DNA of 64,000 nt, taken from the NCBI GenBank assembly GCA_001661515.1, contig LUVW01000006.1, positions 399,655 through 463,654 of the forward strand, given 5' to 3'. Source of the stretch: Capniomyces stellatus (lineage: Eukaryota; Kickxellomycota; Harpellomycetes; Harpellales; Legeriomycetaceae). The position numbers and the translations under genes were made by a program. Below are positions 47,342 to 59,064 of this stretch, one piece after another; position 1 is the stretch's first letter; every line of letters begins with the position of its first letter. The notes under the pieces were generated by a model. That model saw only the letters and a list, made by a program, of their open reading frames with translations, made no database searches and had not been told where the DNA came from.

Positions 47342-50300
47342 TTAGATTTGTGGCAGCCTTGCGCCGCCCGCTTTTAATGGCTCGGGCATTCTAATTTGGT
47401 ATTCGCCATTTTTGGTGATGTACCTAACCCATGGCAATGCTTGGTAGCCAGACTTTTCAACAATCTTTAGATAACGAACTTGGATTCCTGACGTGGTAAA
47501 GTAAGGGATGTCAAATTTGATAGAGATTGGGAGTCTCTTTTCAGGCGAATCTAGTCAAATTGTTGGAGATGGGGTTGAGAATTAGACAAAATAAAACACA
47601 AAGATAAAAAGAAAAAGAAAACGGACAAATGTATATTGTATATAATAGGTACATGTAGTGCACTGGTTGGTATTGGTATTAGTGTTGGTGTTGGTTTGTT
47701 ACCTTCTCGGATGCTTGGTAGCCCAAAATGAGCACGAACAATGGCCTCTTTTGAGCCCTGGAACTGCTTGATTCTCCAAATAAACGAGTTTATTTCAGGT
47801 GCATACGAAACGCTTCCAGTTGAACACTAAGTTTAAACAAGGAATAGAATAAAGATATCAGTCGTTTATACTGACTAGTTCATGACTGCTGAAAAAGGTT
47901 GGCAGTTATAAAAGGTAGACTTACTTTGAATTTAGGAGAGTCGGCATCTTCAGGAACTGGAACAATAATCTCAACGTTGTTCGCGGTGGATCTTTGCTTG
48001 AACTGAGCCTTGGCCTAATTACAAAGCCATCAAGTAAGATCGGTATATAGTACACTAATCTAGAAATAATAGGCAAATAAACACCAAAAGAAAACAAAGA
48101 GAACTAGATGATATAGCAAAGCCGTACCTTGACCATGTACTCGATTCTGCCTCTATGCGTCTCAACAACCGACTCGCATAAAATCAAGGGTTTGATCTAG
48201 TATTCCGGTTAGTAACACTGGATTAATTATAAGCACAGACAAGCCCATTTGGTCTTTTTACACGGGGGGGGGGGGGGNNNNNNNNNNNNGGGGGGGGGGG
48301 GGGGTAATCGAGAGTTGGTGGCAATTTGCAATATGATTCTTACCTGCATTCCTAATCGGTAGCTCATCAAATCAAACTCGCCATCTGGTGGGATAAACGA
48401 GATCGTGCGATCGGTTTCAAATCTTGTTAGCCTAACGCATTGGTGGAACTTGACATCCTCCATTTCCACAGCTTTCCCCTTGGTAGCTATAAACATACAC
48501 AATATGTAGCCATGTTCAAAAAGAGAAAAATACTTTCTGAGGCTTGAACATCATCTTTTCTTTTTTTACAGTTATGCAAAATATGTCCAAGTATTCTATA
48601 CACGGCCAGTCAGTTGCTATCCTTACTTTTCCCACTGTTTTCAAACATCGTCTTGTCGTTGAGGCCAAGTCGTAGTTCTGGCATCCCGCTTAGATACACC
48701 TTCATTTTGATAACCCCCATGATATCTCCGCTCAATACTGTCCCATTTGAGTTGACCTATTTTGTCCCCCCCCCCCCCAATTCAATCATTTGTTAGTGAA
48801 TCTTCTATTTAAATCACACTGCCTATACTTATACTATTTCGGTAATCCTGGTGCCATAAGTACTAACCAGCATGTTGATCGACTCCACAATATCTAAAAA
48901 CACCTCGTTTTTGCGGTAAAATACCCCTTCTGATCTCCATGAAATCGCATTCGTCGCTGCTGTTGGTGGCCGGGGTTGGAGCTCCAGAACGTGACTTTCT
49001 TGTGTTATGTACCTATAGATTCAGTTGGTTCACGTAAAGCCAAATCAATCCAACAGCTCCCCAACATCCATTTCGCATTTAAAGCAAATGTCTCAACCAC
49101 ATCACTTTATACCTTCCCTCTCAGTAGCAACATTCATCAAGTTATTATGTCTACGCGATTAAGAAATAAATTAATTAAGAAAAATAAAGCTGGAAAGGTT
49201 GCTGTTTATTACTCTTGAAGAATCTTTGTTTCTGTTAATTGGGGTATGCCATAATCCATCATTTCATCCAACAATTCGTAAATTATCACAAAGTTATCTC
49301 GAATCGACTCTTCCTCTAGATTTTTAAAGTACTCTGTAAATACCTATTGTTGTTAAATCATATACACAGCTTACTACAACCCTAATTTACTCTCTTTTTT
49401 TTTCTCCCTCTTTTACTCTCCATTCAATCCTTGGTTTGCAAAGTATAACTGTTCGAACTTCAGCTATTAATTGATGTATGTTTTTATTTACTTGTGACAG
49501 CTGGTTCAGAAATTGCAAGATTGTCATTGAATTCGTATCCTTTTTCGACAAAGCCACCACTATCAAATGTACGTTTATCCCATTTTACATTTNTTACCTA
49601 TTTTGTCCCCCCCCCCCCCAATTCAATCATTTGTTAGTGAATCTTCTATTTAAATCACACTGCCTATACTTATACTATTTCGGTAATCCTGGTGCCATAA
49701 GTACTAACCAGCATGTTGATCGACTCCACAATATCTAAAAACACCTCGTTTTTGCGGTAAAATACCCCTTCTGATCTCCATGAAATCGCATTCGTCGCTG
49801 CTGTTGGTGGCCGGGGTTGGAGCTCCAGAACGTGACTTTCTTGTGTTATGTACCTATAGATTCAGTTGGTTCACGTAAAGCCAAATCAATCCAACAGCTC
49901 CCCAACATCCATTTCGCATTTAAAGCAAATGTCTCAACCACATCACTTTATACCTTCCCTCTCAGTAGCAACATTCATCAAGTTATTATGTCTACGCGAT
50001 TAAGAAATAAATTAATTAAGAAAAATAAAGCTGGAAAGGTTGCTGTTTATTACTCTTGAAGAATCTTTGTTTCTGTTAATTGGGGTATGCCATAATCCAT
50101 CATTTCATCCAACAATTCGTAAATTATCACAAAGTTATCTCGAATCGACTCTTCCTCTAGATTTTTAAAGTACTCTGTAAATACCTATTGTTGTTAAATC
50201 ATATACACAGCTTACTACAACCCTAATTTACTCTCTTTTTTTTTCTCCCTCTTTTACTCTCCATTCAATCCTTGGTTTGCAAAGTATAACTGTTCGAACT

Positions 50301-50783
50301 TCAGCTATTAATTGATGTATGTTTTTATTTACTTGTGACAGCTGGTTCAGAAATTGCAAGATTGTCATTGAATTCGTATCCTTTTTCGACAAAGCCACCA
50401 CTATCAAATGTACGTTTATCCCATTTTACATTTATCTTTAGTTCACCGCGTTGCTCAGGCTTTATACTCGGCTAGCATCATGATGCTTTCATTTCCTTTT
50501 TTACTCCATTTCTTCTTTTTATTAAATTCTTCAATATTCACCTCCCACCTATCCTTTCAATAACGCTATCAAATTTAAACTTACAGTAAATATTGCTTAG
50601 TTGGAGGTAGAGGTATACCACTCCATTGCGCGTCATTACAGGTTTTGCTGCTCCCTCGGTCTCCTCTTTCTCTTGGATTAATGGCATGAAATTCTCAATC
50701 GCCGCCATTGGTATATCCCCTCTGTAATCTCTTGCTATCAATGGCTTACCCTTGTTGTCCAAAATAAATACAGATGACGCCAT
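47342..50783 (-). CDS. APM1: AP-1 clathrin adaptor complex subunit mu
   Basis: Medium subunit of AP-1, which selects YxxPhi cargo at the trans-Golgi/endosome. Ten exons (minus): 50783-50585, 50400-50333, 50184-50054, 49853-49709, 48756-48627, 48486-48344, 48196-48128, 48014-47925, 47826-47703 and 47550-47342. The phases join exactly to give 435 aa (human AP1M1 423). Landmarks: [121 protein letters not shown] and [17 protein letters not shown]. Exons 2-4 occur twice (second set 49559-49492, 49343-49213, 49012-48868). Using both sets breaks the frame, because exon 4 ends in phase 0 and exon 2 starts in phase 1. The gene carries an N gap (48278-48289) in intron 6 and a single N at 49593. Confidence 0.93.
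48264..48304. other. poly-G tract interrupted by 12-N assembly gap
   Basis: 14 G (48264-48277), then 12 N (48278-48289), then 15 G (48290-48304). It lies in intron 6 of the AP-1 mu gene. The gap is the unsequenced or collapsed middle of a poly-G run; true length is unknown. Confidence 0.95.
48753..49592. repeat. 840-bp direct repeat, copy A
   Basis: Aligns base for base with 49594-50433 at an offset of 841. The only difference I noticed is at the left edge (GTTGACC against NTTTACC reading). Contains AP-1 mu exons 2-4 and a 13-base poly-C at 48766-48778. Confidence 0.95.
49594..50433. repeat. 840-bp direct repeat, copy B
   Basis: Second copy, abutting copy A with a single N (49593) between. 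Its poly-C run (49607-49619) is also 13 bases. Only this copy continues into exon 1 of AP-1 mu on its right; only copy A continues into exon 5 on its left. Confidence 0.95.
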
Positions 50784-51281
50784 TTTCAATCTTTCTTTTT
50801 CTCCCTGCACTTATTTGTTTTGTTACTTTGTTTGCTTCTTTGTTTTTGCTTTGTTTTGAATCGCTATAATTTTGTGACGGTGTAGATTTATGTTTCTCCA
50901 GCTACTTTTATTATAGTTTGAATTGAATCGATTTGAAGAGTGCTCTAAAACAAATTAACCTCGTTTTTTTTCCCTTTTCCCTTTTGTTTTTCTGTTTTAT
51001 CTCCGCTTATTCATTTAGCCTTGCTTTATTTATTTTTTGCGGTGTTATTGATATTTCCTAGGCTCTGATTGTTCACTTTTACATCACAATACACCACGAT
51101 TACTTTTTTTGCTAATTTTATTTTCAATGTTATTACTTGTGTTTTTTTAACTGTTCTTTAGGAATTATCCATTAAGCATTGGCAAGAAACTCTCGCCACC
51201 ATCTCAACAATTTATCCAGTCCCTATTGGGTCACAAACCGAATTGATTGCTTTAATCATCAATGAAAACAAATCACCAAAC
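50784..51281. other. intergenic region upstream of AP-1 mu
   Basis: T-rich on the + strand (TTTTTTTTCCC, TTTGTTTTT). On the minus strand a stretch from about 51346 could be a further exon of the small membrane ORF (reading PAYDVPKTDPPGC), but this is speculative. Confidence 0.4.
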
Positions 51282-51539
51282 CTATCCATATATTTTGCTT
51301 GTGGGCACAACCAGGGGGATCCGTCTTGGGAACATCATAAGCAGGCTATTTTTTTTTTCAAAAGTTGAATAAAAAGTTTTTATTTTTATTTTTTGTAAAA
51401 CAAGAAACAAAGGATGGTGCCCTATAAAACTACAAAATGAAACTACTGATAAAATAAAAACTACCATCAACGCCAAAATACCAGCGATGTAAGCACCCAC
51501 ACGTCCAGCGAACTTGTTGGCGCTGTTTGGCACCGCCAT
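51282..51539 (-). CDS. Small possible membrane protein ORF
   Basis: 85-aa ORF starting MAVPNSANKFAGRVGAYIAG followed by a hydrophobic run ILALMVVFILSVVSF. I do not recognise a family. The C-terminal half as translated looks random and includes an A/T-rich stretch. An alternative is splicing after FILS (donor GTAGTT) to an exon preceded by AAAATAG near 51345, giving PAYDVPKTDPPGC. It lies 48 bases downstream of the I78-like gene on the same strand and could instead be a downstream exon or a 3' UTR. Confidence 0.3.
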   Translation of the reverse strand: MAVPNSANKFAGRVGAYIAGILALMVVFILSVVSFCSFIGHHPLFLVLQKIKIKTFYSTFEKKNSLLMMFPRRIPLVVPTSKIYG

Positions 51540-51586
51540 ATAAAGCTGGAAGTAGACTTTGGTGATATATATTTCCTAAAACTACA

Positions 51587-51859
51587 CTAGAAGTACCCAA
51601 CATTGACGATTTTGATGTTGTCATCAACGTTCAAGTTTAGGCGGTCCTCTCTAAAGTCAAGAGTCACAATGCTGTTTGGCAAAATTATTCTGTATGGACT
51701 TGGCAAGTCGGATTCGTAGACAACGCTTGTGCATTTTGATATGTTTGGCAACGGAGGACCTGCGGTTCTTTGGACATACTTGCCTACCAAAGTCGAGTTG
51801 ATTACAGCCAGGTTGCTTGCTCCGCCTACAAAAAGACCAGTTACGTCAAATCTACCCAT
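51587..51859 (-). CDS. Peptidase inhibitor I78-like small protein
   Basis: 90-aa single-exon protein. The second half reads LPSPYRIILPNSIVTLDFREDRLNLNVDDNIKIVNVGYF in sections. It fits the I78 inhibitor family pattern (RxIxPGxxVTxDFRPDRLNIxxDxxxxIxxVxCG), and LVGKYV earlier matches the family's LVGK segment. Known I78 members are small inhibitors of serine proteases in bacteria and fungi. There is no signal peptide at the N-terminus (MGRFDVTGLFVGGASN), so it may act inside the cell. The usual terminal Cys-Gly is replaced by Gly-Tyr-Phe. Family call is by motif only. Confidence 0.6.
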   Translation of the reverse strand: MGRFDVTGLFVGGASNLAVINSTLVGKYVQRTAGPPLPNISKCTSVVYESDLPSPYRIILPNSIVTLDFREDRLNLNVDDNIKIVNVGYF

Positions 51860-54177
51860 CGTATTACGAGTATTTGTTATTATACAGCTGCGGTTTGTTT
51901 TTTTGTTTTTTTTTAATCTTGGTGACTTGAAAGATACAAGTTGAATACTTGTAAGGGTTTAATATTGAGGTGTGTTTTATGACATGTGTGTGGAGAATTT
52001 GTCCCCTTTTTATACTCGTTTTTTTCTAATTATTTTTTTTCAATAACCCCTTTCTAGTTTTTTATTTGTATCGGTGCCCTATTTTATATATATATATATA
52101 ATAGCGCTCGTCTCTTTTTTCTATCGAAACAACGCTTGTCTCTCTTATTGTACACTTGTCTCACTCTAATTCCAATCTTGGCTATTCGTGGTGCCAATTA
52201 AAACGGGTGTGTGGTGTTTAAATTCAATTAACTTTATGTCAACCATAATATGTTTCTTTTTCTCAGGCGTCTATTTTTAGCATCTTTAACAAATGGGTTG
52301 GTTTAATTGTATGGTGACAAGTTGGTAGAATAAAAAAGTATTGTATGTGGTCGTTGTGTGTATGGATATGTTTATCATCGAATGTTGGCAATTTGTAGGA
52401 TTAATTTAACCTCTGAATGGCAAAGTGCCGGCTTCTTCAATGCAATTCTGCTTAAAAACGTTTTATGAAAGCGAGACTAGCTAAAAAAAATAAGAGAATT
52501 ACTACTGGTTCTTTTATTAGTAATACTGAGATTATCGCTAATTATTATATTTGCATTTTTCACAGTTAGGTGGTTCAATTGTAAGTATCAATTACTCTAC
52601 AAGTTCAACAGTTATACAGAGTTGATCACAAGCTCAAGGAATGTACAGAACAGGCATAGAAGCTTATAACAGCGGCTTTATCGTCGTCAACCCCTTTTAA
52701 GGCGTTTCTGAAACATATGACGTGCTGCCAATAATCCGAGATTCAACTCCGACACTATCAGTTTGTTTTAATTAGCTCAGCTGCACATTGGGCAGATGAT
52801 CTAGACATCTTTAGGCTGATTAGACTTGTACATTCTTATATCGATTTATTGAATGATGTGGCAGGCATCATAACAAATAGTTATACTATGGGCAATTGCA
52901 TTCAACAAATATACCCGTTTAATTTTGAAAGTCTTGGCAGAACTGAGATTTATAGTTAATACTACAAACTTTATATTCAAGTGTAAAAGCTTTTAGAGTC
53001 GTTTGAGAGGCATGACCTACAGGAATCAACCAAAGACGGGCCAAACATGATATACAAGTATCCAATAAATAAAATATAATATGAAATGTAAACTTTTCAA
53101 AAAAATTAAAGAAAGAACCAGTCAAACAAGCACATTTATCCTGAGAAGTTTGCGCAGAATTCAGAGCCAGCTTTCCAGGAACTAGCACCGTGTTATGAAA
53201 CTGTAACCAATTTACGAGAAAATCGAAAAATAAAATAAGAGACAATAAGAATGGCAAATCACAGCAAATTACAAAGAAGCAGTATCCTGACCTGGTGATT
53301 TGACTAAAAGTTGGAAAAGTAAATAATCCAAAATGCAAACTTGGTAAGCAAATAAAAAAAAAGCGAAAAGAGGTAAAAAAAAAACCAACGTAATTGTTTA
53401 GTGGACAAAAGCTGCTTTTAACAATAACAATGATTGCAAAAAATACCAAAAGTTTTTTTTTTGTTTTTTTGTCCTTTTTTTATTACATCGGAATTACAGC
53501 AAAGTTGAGTGGAGCGAGTTTTACAATTTTCCAAGATTAATTGAGCTTTAAAATCGCGAAATTGAAATAGTTGTTTAATTAAATCACTGTTAATTAGAAT
53601 GGTGTAGATAAACAAAAAAAAACGCCGCTGAAACATTCAAGAAATAACAAACCAACTATTTACGCCTAGCTAAATAAAGATTGAAGACACGGTATAATGC
53701 AAACAAGTGCAAATTTTACGAAACTAATTTAAACGAGCATAGGAGAGCTTTTATTTAAATCGAACATCGTTGTATGCCCATGTAAAGCAAAGAAGAGAAA
53801 AGAAAAGAAAAGAGAAGAAAAACAGGGTGGTAAATACGAAAGAAAAATACAGTAGGTGATATAGTATAGCACAAGGAGAAACAAATTGATATAAAATAGA
53901 GAACGTACAGTAGTCTCTATGAGAAAGTGGTGATACAAAAGAGGGTTCAGTGCACGCATTTAAAGAGTTGGGATTCAGAACATTAACGCGATGAGTATGC
54001 AATTTTACCAGTCAAATAATGGTAAATTTAAACGGGTGTTTTTTTATCTATCTCGAACATACTTTTATAGTATTTTGGATATAAAAAGTGAGCGTAATGA
54101 TTCTAGTGGCACTTATTAACACTCTGACTGCTGAATAATGTTTAGAAATACTTGGTTCGGTAATAAGGAATCGAACA
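51860..54177. other. 2.3-kb intergenic region
   Basis: No convincing gene. A TA repeat lies near 52086-52101. The 176-aa minus-strand ORF at 52919-53449 is Phe/Cys/Leu-rich, the translation expected from the complement of A-rich DNA, and has no family features. The interval 53784-53820 is an AAAGAGAAG-type purine repeat. Confidence 0.5.
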
Positions 54178-57100
54178 ATGTCGAAATTTACAGATAAACA
54201 TGTGTAAGACTTCTACAATTTTTTAAAAGAATTTAGTTTGCAGTAGAATAGCTAGCATTTCCAACAAAAATGAGCACCTAATCAAACTGATTGAAATGAA
54301 TCGAATTTAATTGGATTGGATTGAAAAAGTAGAAATAAGGAGAATGAGAGGATTATAAAAAAGACTAGGCTCATACAAAGCTGGCATGAAGCGGTTCGGA
54401 TGGAAATTAGGAATAAACTGAGGCGGTCGTTAAGTACTTGGAGAACAGCGCTTGTAGAGAGGCTGATAGTTAACAAGAAAATATCAGAGTTCAACTACAG
54501 GTTGCTATTAGAACACGAAGATAATGGCTTGAGCAGAATTGTTTATGGAGATAAGCAAGGTTATCCCGAGAACAAAGAAGCAAGAATTGAGGTATCGAGT
54601 GAAACTGGCAACAAGAAGTCGAGGTTTGACGAAAATGGGACAAAGCTCGAAGACAACTATAACTCTTCTTACAAGCTTTTAGAGGAGATGAAGAAAAGAC
54701 ATGGAATAGATAGGAATATCGATGTGCAAAACTACACGAGAAAGAACAAGACAGAGGGATTATCGATGATAAACGAAAACCCGCGAATATCTAGTACGGT
54801 TGATTACCTCAAAGATAGATCACTGGCTAACATAAAAACAGGGTTGACTAATAAGGAGATTCTAGCGAACCTGAAGGTGTCAAAGAACATTGTGAACAAT
54901 ATCTTGGATAAAATAGTAGACAAAGACGACCTTGACAAGATCAATGGATTGTTGCAGTTGACCAAGGATGAAGATGATATATTGCTGGATGGTAACATGG
55001 ATGAACATGAGAGAGCGATTATAGAAAAAAGCAACAAGTTTCATCAGCTGTTGGTATTCGGGATGTATAAGAAGGTCATAAACAAATGGCAAGGCTTCAT
55101 CACAAGGTATAAAAGAAACATTCTTGCAGCTGATGCGATATACAAATCTAGATTGAGCGAAAAGTTTCTGGATAGATTTAGAGTTCGATATAATATTTAC
55201 AAGCAGTTGAAAACCAAGCCAGGTGGCGAGGTAAGGTCGGGGATTGATAGAAGTCTGTTGAGAAATGTGGGCAATGCAGTTAGCCAGGGAGGAGAGAGTG
55301 GGTTTAATAAGCAGGAATCCGATAAACCAATTGGTGGTGAAGGGGGTGGGAATATGGATAGCTTAATTGGGAGGTGGAGAGACACTGCTAGAGAGCTGAC
55401 TAAGGTTGAAAAAGAAGCGATCACTGCTTCTGGTGTTGGTTTAACCCCCAGAAGCACGGTTGCAGCTGGTGGGTTGGATAGAGTTGAAGAATCAAACTTC
55501 TATAGCAACAAGATCAAAATGAAGGCATTTGGAAAGCTCAAAGAGGCCCATGAAAAAATCAAGATGCTTGAACGTCTAGCAGTGGGATTTAGGAGTACTA
55601 GAGCAAGCAAGAAAAACGAGAGTTTGAAGAAAGTTGCTACGATGGATGACCCGGTGACTAAAAGGGAGGCGGTAAGCAGCAAAGTGCAGACAGAGGAATG
55701 GTTTGGCAAATTTGTAGATGTATCGTTAAAAGCTCAAGAGCTAAAAAATATTGGTTTGGTGGATACCCACCATATCAAAGGGCGTCTAGAAAACAGCCAA
55801 ATAGGTGTACTCAACTCGGACAATGAATCCAACGAAAACACGGGGGTAATCAAAATGGATATAACAACAGATGAACTAGACAACGAGTACGAAGAGTCGA
55901 TTAAGGTTGATGAAAAAATGAGAATGGGGGTGACTGAAGGGCAGCAACTTTGGCAGAAACACCGAGGGTTTGCACTTGAGGATATTGAGGCCAAGAAACA
56001 AACTAGGTATAGCGAGCTTGGGTTCGCAGTTGAAAGTGTCTTTGATACCAACAATAACTCGGATAACTCTGGGTATGGCCCTGAGTACGTCCCTAAGGAT
56101 AGCGCTGGCGACAGGATATCGATAAATTTGAACCGTGCGACTTTAATGCAAAACAAAAGGGCTGAAGTGACAGCCAACAAAGGAATGACTGTTGAGAGCA
56201 GCGAAGGTTTTTACCCAAAGGGCTTGAACCCCAGCCTGAATCAGGGTGCTTCAATTAGAAATGTGAGCATCAATCCAGTTATAAAAACCAACGTGTTTGA
56301 GGCCGAGTTTGAAACCGAGACGAATGGCTCTGGTCTGTTGGAAGGTGAAGTAGATAGGATGGTAAACAGTGGGTTTTACGATAGCTTTAATAGCGGTGTA
56401 AGAATAACTGATAGTATAGATGGACATACACAAGCAAGAAAGAGTTACAGCAACAGATCCTTAAACCGTGGCAGCAGCCCAGGACTCATATTTGGTGATC
56501 GGTTGGGGCAAACTGATAGTGATTTGGATTCTAAAACTAGGTCTAAATTCAATGTTACACCAAAGTCAAAGTCAAAATCAAAGTCAAAACCAAAGCCAAA
56601 CACACTAAGCTCCACCGATGAAACGGGTGATGAAATGTTTCTAACGCCTAAAAAGTGTAGTACACCCAACCTGGACGGACCAAAGACAGCAAGTGGGAAC
56701 AATCACAGCTTTGAGTCAAAGAACACGTTTAACACTCCAATAAGAAAGCACCATGGGAATCAAACCAAAACCGACTACGAGAACATTGTAAAAACACCAT
56801 ACAGGCACAAACAAAGTAATCAGACTCCTAAGAACCTTACAAGCAGTGCTGATGATTCAAGTAGCTATGGGCCAGAGTCGGCGGGTAGTATCGAGTCAGA
56901 AACAGAATCTGTTGCGTTTGAAAAGTCGCTGGTCCATTTTATTGAGGATGGAAATGTTGAGTCGGAGATCGAGTGTATAGTTGGAATGGATAGCGAGGAG
57001 GACGATGTATTTAACACGCAACCCCAAACAAAACGCATTGACAGACAGAATAAAACAATGCTTGGCAGCAATAAATCCGGCTCCAAAAAGCAATTTTATC

Positions 57101-57837
57101 ACAACACCAAGCCATTAACCGAGCATAACCGCGATTTAGGTGAGGGTAGTATTGGCCTGGCTCGACCAAAACAGGCTAATCTGATAGGAGAGACAGCAAG
57201 TGCCAAGTTTAAAAACACCCGAGACTTTATAAACAATCTGGTGTCGACAATCAGCAGCGAACCAAATCGCATCCCTGCGCAGGCTAATGAACCGACTTCA
57301 AAGAATCAAAAGTACCTGGCTGCCTTGTTGTTTAGAAGAAGAAAACTATTCAAGTCAGCCTTTTTTTCCTTGTTACAGGCTCCTCATTTAACTAAACAAG
57401 CCCGGAACCAACGCCAGAGTCAGAGCAGTAAAGTTGGGCTACCCAAGGGCAACACATATTTAATTAACACACAGAACCACGTTTCATTAAACACACTAAA
57501 AGTGTTGATAAAGCATGTTATAGTTAACCAAGCAGCCTACAATAGCACAGTGGCCAAGTACCAGATTGACATTGGTCATGTATTTGATACAGTTCCAAGG
57601 TCGAATGTAGCCGTCAACAAACCAAACTATTACACTTACCTTCAAAGCCTTTCCGAACTGTACAGTGATTGTATTACTAAACAGCATGTTCTTGCCAAGC
57701 TACTGAAGATAAACAAGGTTCATGCTTCAAAGACCAACATCAAGCTGGTGTTTTCTGATGCTTGGAGAAACACCAATTTGAAACGACGCGTTATGAACCA
57801 GTGGTCAACTGTATACGTAAACAGTTTAGTTGATTGA
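54178..57837 (+). CDS. Large 1176-aa protein, possible Sfi1-like centrin-binding protein
   Basis: A 26-base first exon (54178-54203, MSKFTDKHV) joins exon 2 (54333-57837) with matching phase through a GTAAGA...GTAG intron; alternatively translation starts at the ATG at 54400. Near the N-terminus are Trp-containing helical segments: LIQSWHEAVRMEIRNKLRR, LSTWRTALVERL and VINKWQGFITRYKRN. Helices continue after it (LSEKFLDRFRVRYNIYKQL), and the C-terminus has AFFSLL and RRVMNQWSTVYVNSLVD. The spacing of Trp followed by basic residues resembles Sfi1 repeats, which bind centrin at the spindle pole body. The centre (about 300-1000) is Ser/Asn/Glu-rich, with a KSKSKSKSKPKP run and many TP/SP sites. 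The protein is real; the Sfi1 link is a weak inference. Confidence 0.75.
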
Positions 57838-58136
57838 CGTTGATGCTATATACTCTTCACCTTTCCGTTTTTACTCTTATTTATCTGTTTAATTTTTGTT
57901 CAATAATTTTTTTTTACCTATTTAAAGTGTATTAGTACCTTTTAATTTATTTGCCAACAACTTGTGTTTTCCTCACTCTTTGCCGCTTGTTATTCTAGCA
58001 AGCATAAACATTAAATAACATGCCTACAACATACCACTTGATTTGAAACCCCAAAAAGAAAAAGCTTTACCCAAAAAAAAGAAAAGAAATGAAAAGAAAA
58101 GAAAAGAAAAGGACGAAAAATAAAAGATAGAGAAAA

Positions 58137-59064
58137 CTAGCTTCGATGGAGAGTGTACGAGTTGGCTTGGCAAATAGACGTTACTGTCGCTTGACTGATA
58201 ACGCACCGAGGATGCCTCGACGCTGCAAACAAAACCACCTCAGCAATATCTTCGCTATTAATCAAGTCAAGACCTGTAAAAAACGTTTCGGTACCATCGT
58301 TACTTCCTCCAAATATGGTGGCGCTGAGATCTGTTTTTACTATTCCAGGATCAACTTCAATAACCTTGATTTTTGTAGCATTGGTTTCCATTCTTAGAGA
58401 GTCTGTAATCGCCCGCAGTGCAAACTTGGATGCGCCGTAGATACCCAGCATTGGCGAAGCATGTATTGCTAACATTTTTTTTCATTTGGGTTAGTGTCAA
58501 ATCAACTGTTTTTGAACAAAGTTGGGTTGGAGTATACTGGGCTGGGTTAGGTTGGATTTGCATTAATAAAAACCTTGTCAGCTTAACTTATTGGATTATA
58601 ACTAACTGCTGTCACTTACCAGCAATAGAACCGATATTGATTATTGTGCCCTCGTCGCGCTCAATCATTCCTGGCAGGACTTGCTGGATAACAAACACGG
58701 CGCCCTTAACATTGGCGTCAAGTATAGCATCGATTGTGGACTCTTGTGTGCTTTGAATATTATTGCGGCCGGTAGCCATACCAGCGTTATTTACTATAAT
58801 GTCGGGCTTTGAGGCCCACTCTGGGAGGTTCATGAATGCTTGAACCACAGCATTGTGATCTGTGATATCCAGTTGCATTATATGCACCTGGGTGTCAGGA
58901 TACTTTGACTGGATACTGTTCCTGAGCTCTTCAAGGAGCGGAATCCTCCTTGCCGCCAATACCAAGTGCGCACCATAGTCTGCAAACAGTAGTGCAACAC
59001 TCTTTCCGAACCCTGAGCTGGCGCCAGTAATTACCACAACCTTTCCTCTGATTCTTTCAAACAT
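58137..59064 (-). CDS. Short-chain dehydrogenase (YMR226C/YdfG-type)
   Basis: Classical NADP(H)-dependent SDR. Exons (minus) 59064-58620 and 58468-58137 encode 258 aa (yeast YMR226C 267). Cofactor loop VVITGASSGFGKSVALLF, LAARR for NADP preference, NNAGMATGRNNIQ, catalytic Ser in NIGSIA (Ser146) and YGASK with Tyr159 and Lys163, and VDPGIVKTD. The AGMATGRNNIQ and C-terminal SEDIAEVVLFAASRHPR blocks are typical of the group that oxidises L-allo-threonine, serine and 3-hydroxy acids. Splicing removes a 151-base intron exactly between Ser146 and Tyr159. Substrate is inferred from the subgroup only. Confidence 0.9.

Noticed and set aside
48753..50433. A genuine internal duplication or second mu-adaptin gene
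   Set aside because: The copies look identical, are joined by an N, and would break the reading frame if spliced in series.
52919..53449. 176-aa minus-strand ORF
   Set aside because: Phe/Cys/Leu-rich translation of the complement of A-rich DNA, with no motif, no plausible promoter context and no family resemblance.
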